A stretch of 43,732 nucleotides of DNA. Source: Marine Group III euryarchaeote CG-Bathy1. Lineage in GTDB: Archaea; Thermoplasmatota; Poseidoniia; MGIII; CG-Epi1. A program made the position numbers and the translations under genes. Shown here piece by piece: positions 40,422 through 43,732 of this stretch. A model generated the notes under the pieces. It did no database searches. It had not been told where the DNA came from and saw nothing but the letters and a program-made list of their open reading frames with translations. Location of the stretch: positions 1 to 43,732 of the forward strand of contig MIYU01000020.1 of assembly GCA_001875425.1 (NCBI GenBank), given 5' to 3'. Numbering within the stretch: the first letter of the stretch is position 1; the number at the start of each line of letters is the position of its first letter.

Positions 40422-41594
40422 TTAAGATCCTGCCACAATCTTGATTATATCACCGTCTTGTAGTTCATAATCCTTACCAATTATCCGCTTGCTGCGACAA
40501 TCTATGGCACGTATGAAACTGTCCCCTATGTCTGTATGGACCTTATAGGCCAGATCATGAGCCGTAGATTCACGAGGAACAAGGTAGGCATCTGGTAGAA
40601 CACGGCCCTGACTATCTGTAAAATGGGTCTCATCCTCGACTGGATAAACTGCAATTAGGTCCAATTTTTCCAAGACTGCAGTTTCAATACAATCCTGAAC
40701 ACCTGTTGAACCATTGTTCTTCAAAAACTGCCGGATAGTCTCAAGTGCCTTCTTCTGCCCATCATTCAGTTGGCCTTCATCATTTAAACTGAAATCAGAA
40801 TCACCAGAATTATATGTGATTAAACCTGCCTTCGTGGCATTCTTTAATGCTAATTCGTAGTCAGCAGCGGTTATTATCGCAGACGCTTTGTCCAGTTTTT
40901 CAATATTGTCCTTTGAAGATATATCTGCTTTATTCGCTGCAATCACAATCGGTTTTCCAATCTCCTGAAGATATCCTGCTAAGGCTAACCCTTCTTCGGC
41001 CCCCCAATGCATAACTGGTTTGGAAATCTTGGCTTTCCTCAAAGATAGAATAACTTGCTCTCTGGTAAACTTCAAGCCTGCCAATCTTTCGGAAAGGAAA
41101 TTCTCAATCTTCTCACCAGATTCAACGGCTCGAGCGCTACGCGACCAATTACGAACTACAATCTCGCCGATCCAATGGTGTAATTCATCTTCCAGAAATT
41201 TGATCTCATTCAAGGGGTCTACGCCTTCAACTGTATTTCCTTCCAGATCTGTCGTTCCGGAACAATCAACAATCTGGATTAGGACATCTGCCTGCCGTAG
41301 ATCATCAAGGAACTTGTTACCCATTCCTTTTCCCTCATGTGCACCAGGGACCAAACCTGCAACATCGATAACCTCAATCGGAATGAAACGAATCCCATCA
41401 ACGGAAAGTGAATTGTTGGGATTGGGCTCCAGTCCCAATTCCTTACTAGGACATGGTTTTCGAACATAGGCTATACCCACATTCTTGTCTATTGTGGTAA
41501 ATGGATAGTCGCCAATCTGGGCTGTGGCTGAGGTAGCTGCTGTAAAAAACGTTGATTTACCGGCGTTCGGTTTTCCGACTAAACCTATCTTCAT
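40422..41594 (-). CDS. ychF: YchF/OLA1-family GTP/ATP-binding protein with TGS domain
   Basis: This is a translation-associated P-loop NTPase of the Obg-HflX superfamily. The 390-residue protein has G1 GKPNAGKS (~7-14), G3 DVAGLVPGAHEGKG, NKAD as G4, and the C-terminal TGS domain with DGDIIKIVAGS. The family form is 360-400 residues. Archaeal YchF may favour GTP or ATP depending on the fourth motif. Its ATG shares one base with the stop of the upstream surface-protein gene (TGATG), and its stop directly precedes the DUF1624 ATG. Confidence 0.92.
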   Translation of the reverse strand: MKIGLVGKPNAGKSTFFTAATSATAQIGDYPFTTIDKNVGIAYVRKPCPSKELGLEPNPNNSLSVDGIRFIPIEVIDVAGLVPGAHEGKGMGNKFLDDLRQADVLIQIVDCSGTTDLEGNTVEGVDPLNEIKFLEDELHHWIGEIVVRNWSRSARAVESGEKIENFLSERLAGLKFTREQVILSLRKAKISKPVMHWGAEEGLALAGYLQEIGKPIVIAANKADISSKDNIEKLDKASAIITAADYELALKNATKAGLITYNSGDSDFSLNDEGQLNDGQKKALETIRQFLKNNGSTGVQDCIETAVLEKLDLIAVYPVEDETHFTDSQGRVLPDAYLVPRESTAHDLAYKVHTDIGDSFIRAIDCRSKRIIGKDYELQDGDIIKIVAGS

Positions 41595-43732
41595 CAGAAT
41601 CCGCCGACGGTTGGACCAAAACTTCCGCCCTTCGGTGGACCTCTACGCTTTCTTGTTTTTTTTTCCTTCTTTGGGGGATCAGGCTCTGGTTCTGGTTCTT
41701 CCTCAACAATTTCAGGAGCTCGAGAAGCCTCCTCCTGTCTAAACAATTTCAATTTCTCAGATGCTGAAAGTTCAGAAGGCTCGCTCTCCTCATCTTCTGG
41801 CTCTTCAGGTACTTCTGGTACATCTTCGGAAAGAACCTCTTCCATACGAAGTCTGCGTTCAGTGGATGAAGGTGGTCGTTCTGGAGGCTCGGAAGACTTG
41901 TCTGATGATTTCTCCTTAACGGAACCGATTTCACCATTACTATTCACACCTGCAACCGTCTTGCAAGAAGGACAACGGAAGGCTCCTGGTCTGGCAACCC
42001 TGACGCGGGAACCACACTGAATACAATTCAGGACCAGGGGGAAGGTAACGCTAGACTCAGTGACAACTGGTTCCATTTTAGTTTCAACTGAAGGTCGGTT
42101 ATCCCGAGTTGAATAACGATAAAGCACCGCTCCGCCAACCAGAACTATCGCAACTACTGCCAGATATATCGGTAGATTGCTGACACCGGACTTCTCAACT
42201 ATAATGGACTGCTGAATTTCATTGTTAGTGGTATCTGTTTCCTCGAGCTCACCATCTACATCCAGTCGTACCATGAAAGTATGGCTACCTTCTGTGGCCT
42301 CAAAGGAGTACGAAATCAACTTGCTGCCTCCAGCTTCTATAGAATAGGCTCTATCTCCACCAATTATAGTTCCATCCAAGTATACTGTATAGTATATTGA
42401 TTCAATAGGTGCATTAGCTGCAGTTATGGTAAAACGAGCCATAACATTGTCTCCTGGTTTGGGATCCGAAGGCGTCAGAATCAAATCCCGGATTCCCGCA
42501 TCAGGAAGTGTTACTCCAAACAACTTGAATTGAAGAGTGGATATCTGTGAGGGATCTCCCTCGGATGCCACCGTGACGATTGCGGTCCAAGGACCATCAT
42601 TACTCATAGGTACGGTCGCCTTGAGCCAATTACTTCCAGTTTCTGATATTGAAAGGGATTTAGTGCTCCAGCCAAAATCAGTAGGAGTGGCCTGGGACAT
42701 CATGGTACCGGTGGCCGTTACAGAGACCGTATCATTGGTATTCCCAATATTGGTCACGTCAAATTGAAAATAGACGGTTTCCCCCGGTTGACCAGTAAGC
42801 TCTATCTCGGAAGTAACAGATGCTGAGACTCTATGAACCGAACTAACGGTTATATTCAAGGGTACGGAAACCGAGGTACCTAATGATTGAGTATCAATTG
42901 AAAGGAAATACTCTCCAGAACTGGTCCCCTCTGGAATATCGAGAGTGAAGACTATTATCTTGTTACGATCCGACAACAGTTCCACAACTGAATCAGAGAA
43001 TGTGAAAGGCCAGCTTTCTGGAGCATCCGTACTGTTCATCGTTATTGAATCAATACCATTACCATTGTTGGTCAGATCCAACAACCATTCAGCACTATAA
43101 CCTGGATTAACTGAAGGTGGCGTGCTTATTATTTCGACCGTTATGTTGAAATCCTGAATAACATTGACTGTAAACCACAAAGTTGACACATGACTATTAT
43201 CATTATAATCGGTCACGGTCAAACTGAATAGATAATTACCTGCGGCAGTAACCTCTGGAACATTTACAGTAACTGAAAAAAGATCTGGCTCACCAACCGG
43301 GACGACCAACGTATCCTCACCTTCATATTCCTCTATGTTATCGAAGGAGACCCAGGTCTCCGCACTACCACCAATTTCGGTTATTACTCGAGAAGTAGGT
43401 ACACCTGAATCAAAAAGGGACAGGATAGCAACATCGAATGAACGTGTTTCACCTTGATTCAGACCGACAGGTCCAGAACCCCATTCACTATAGGTTATCA
43501 TTCCAGTAACTATGAATGATAACGTGGTTGTATCTGAGACCTCATTTCCTGCAATCCGGCTCTTGGTTGAATTTACCTGTACCAAAACCGTGCTTTCACT
43601 TCCTGGAGCGACCATCCCCGAGTTGACGAGGATCGTAATCTCTCTGGTTTCAAATCCCTCAAATGCAAATGTATCCATTTCATTCTGAATCCAGAGGCCT
43701 GAATAAGCAACCTCAAACGTGTCCGGTCCATT
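41594..43732 (-). CDS. Surface protein with CARDB repeats, N-terminus cut off
   Basis: The reading frame is open to the right edge with no start in sight, so only the C-terminal ~712 codons are present. The extracellular part holds repeated Ig-like modules of the NEW3/alpha-galactosidase-associated type (WLLDLTNNGNGIDSIT, FQFDVTNIGNTNDTVSV) and a CARDB domain (DAGIRDLILTPSDPKPGDN, about 400-500 residues into the fragment). A transmembrane helix (IYLAVVAIVLVGGAVLYRY) follows, then a cytoplasmic zinc-ribbon-like CIQCG...FRCPSC and an acidic then basic low-complexity tail ending GGSFGPTVGGF. Such a protein may sense or scaffold across the membrane, but no enzymatic domain is visible. Confidence 0.75.
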   Translation of the reverse strand, partial: NGPDTFEVAYSGLWIQNEMDTFAFEGFETREITILVNSGMVAPGSESTVLVQVNSTKSRIAGNEVSDTTTLSFIVTGMITYSEWGSGPVGLNQGETRSFDVAILSLFDSGVPTSRVITEIGGSAETWVSFDNIEEYEGEDTLVVPVGEPDLFSVTVNVPEVTAAGNYLFSLTVTDYNDNSHVSTLWFTVNVIQDFNITVEIISTPPSVNPGYSAEWLLDLTNNGNGIDSITMNSTDAPESWPFTFSDSVVELLSDRNKIIVFTLDIPEGTSSGEYFLSIDTQSLGTSVSVPLNITVSSVHRVSASVTSEIELTGQPGETVYFQFDVTNIGNTNDTVSVTATGTMMSQATPTDFGWSTKSLSISETGSNWLKATVPMSNDGPWTAIVTVASEGDPSQISTLQFKLFGVTLPDAGIRDLILTPSDPKPGDNVMARFTITAANAPIESIYYTVYLDGTIIGGDRAYSIEAGGSKLISYSFEATEGSHTFMVRLDVDGELEETDTTNNEIQQSIIVEKSGVSNLPIYLAVVAIVLVGGAVLYRYSTRDNRPSVETKMEPVVTESSVTFPLVLNCIQCGSRVRVARPGAFRCPSCKTVAGVNSNGEIGSVKEKSSDKSSEPPERPPSSTERRLRMEEVLSEDVPEVPEEPEDEESEPSELSASEKLKLFRQEEASRAPEIVEEEPEPEPDPPKKEKKTRKRRGPPKGGSFGPTVGGF

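Noticed and set aside
1-43732. CRISPR arrays, insertion sequences, integrase or phage genes
   Set aside because: No spaced direct repeats, transposase motifs or phage structural genes were found. The only tandem repeat is the E2 linker.
43717-43732. Vector sequence at the right end
   Set aside because: The last bases stay in the open reading frame of the surface protein and show no polylinker sites.

Overview
This window looks like the insert of an environmental fosmid from a planktonic euryarchaeon. The best fit is the marine group II/III lineage of Thermoplasmatota, but that placement is inferred from gene content and not from a phylogeny. Archaeal markers are a TATA-binding protein, ribosomal protein S17e, Dph2, RNase P protein Rnp2/Pop5, Hel308, RFC large subunit, type II methionine aminopeptidase, DRG- and YchF-type GTPases and a geranylgeranyl reductase. 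Many genes have an AT-rich TATA-like box about 20-30 nt before the start codon, which suggests leaderless transcripts; GTG and TTG starts are common. The first ~16 bases match a fosmid cloning-site flank and are probably vector. Genes at both ends are cut off by the window.

Layout. 1-1160: truncated geranylgeranyl reductase and rps17e (minus), PRC-barrel gene (plus), tRNA-Gln(CUG). 1252-4338: small membrane protein plus PqqD-like protein, dph2, tbp, stand-alone asparagine-synthase-like protein. 4218-5846: AT-rich sialidase-like lipoprotein on the opposite strand. 5925-10769: MazG-like hydrolase, citrate synthase, Sua5/YrdC, methionine aminopeptidase, ClC chloride protein. 10809-17338: small ORF, SAP/AT-hook protein, DRG GTPase, coiled-coil protein, rnp2, membrane proteins, hel308. 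17338-21824: rfcL facing a Y-family polymerase, DUF805 protein, trpS.

21805-28295 is a tightly packed minus-strand operon in the order lipA, E1 alpha, E1 beta, E2, E3, lipB. It encodes a complete lipoylated 2-oxoacid dehydrogenase complex together with the enzymes that make its lipoyl cofactor. 28338-28433 holds a candidate C/D-box guide RNA. 28487-31770 is an accessory block: a NUDIX-like protein, a SHOCT-domain membrane protein that appears frameshifted in a homopolymer, and a PKD/beta-propeller surface protein. The last two share a 22-bp upstream element. 31863-34183 is aprBA (adenylylsulfate reductase), followed by a hotdog thioesterase, a plant-type asparaginase, a large secreted LVIVD-like protein overlapping an FMN reductase gene, and UDP-GlcNAc 2-epimerase. 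39076-43732 holds a PLP-homeostasis protein, a DUF1624 membrane protein, a YchF GTPase and a truncated CARDB-type surface protein, all on the minus strand with overlapping ends.

The most unusual points are the C/D-box sRNA candidate, PCNA-binding motifs encoded by the same bases on both strands at the rfcL/polymerase junction, an 18-bp promoter duplicated exactly before DUF805 and trpS, the homopolymer frameshift, LipB-type lipoylation in an archaeon, and aprBA without other sulfur genes nearby.
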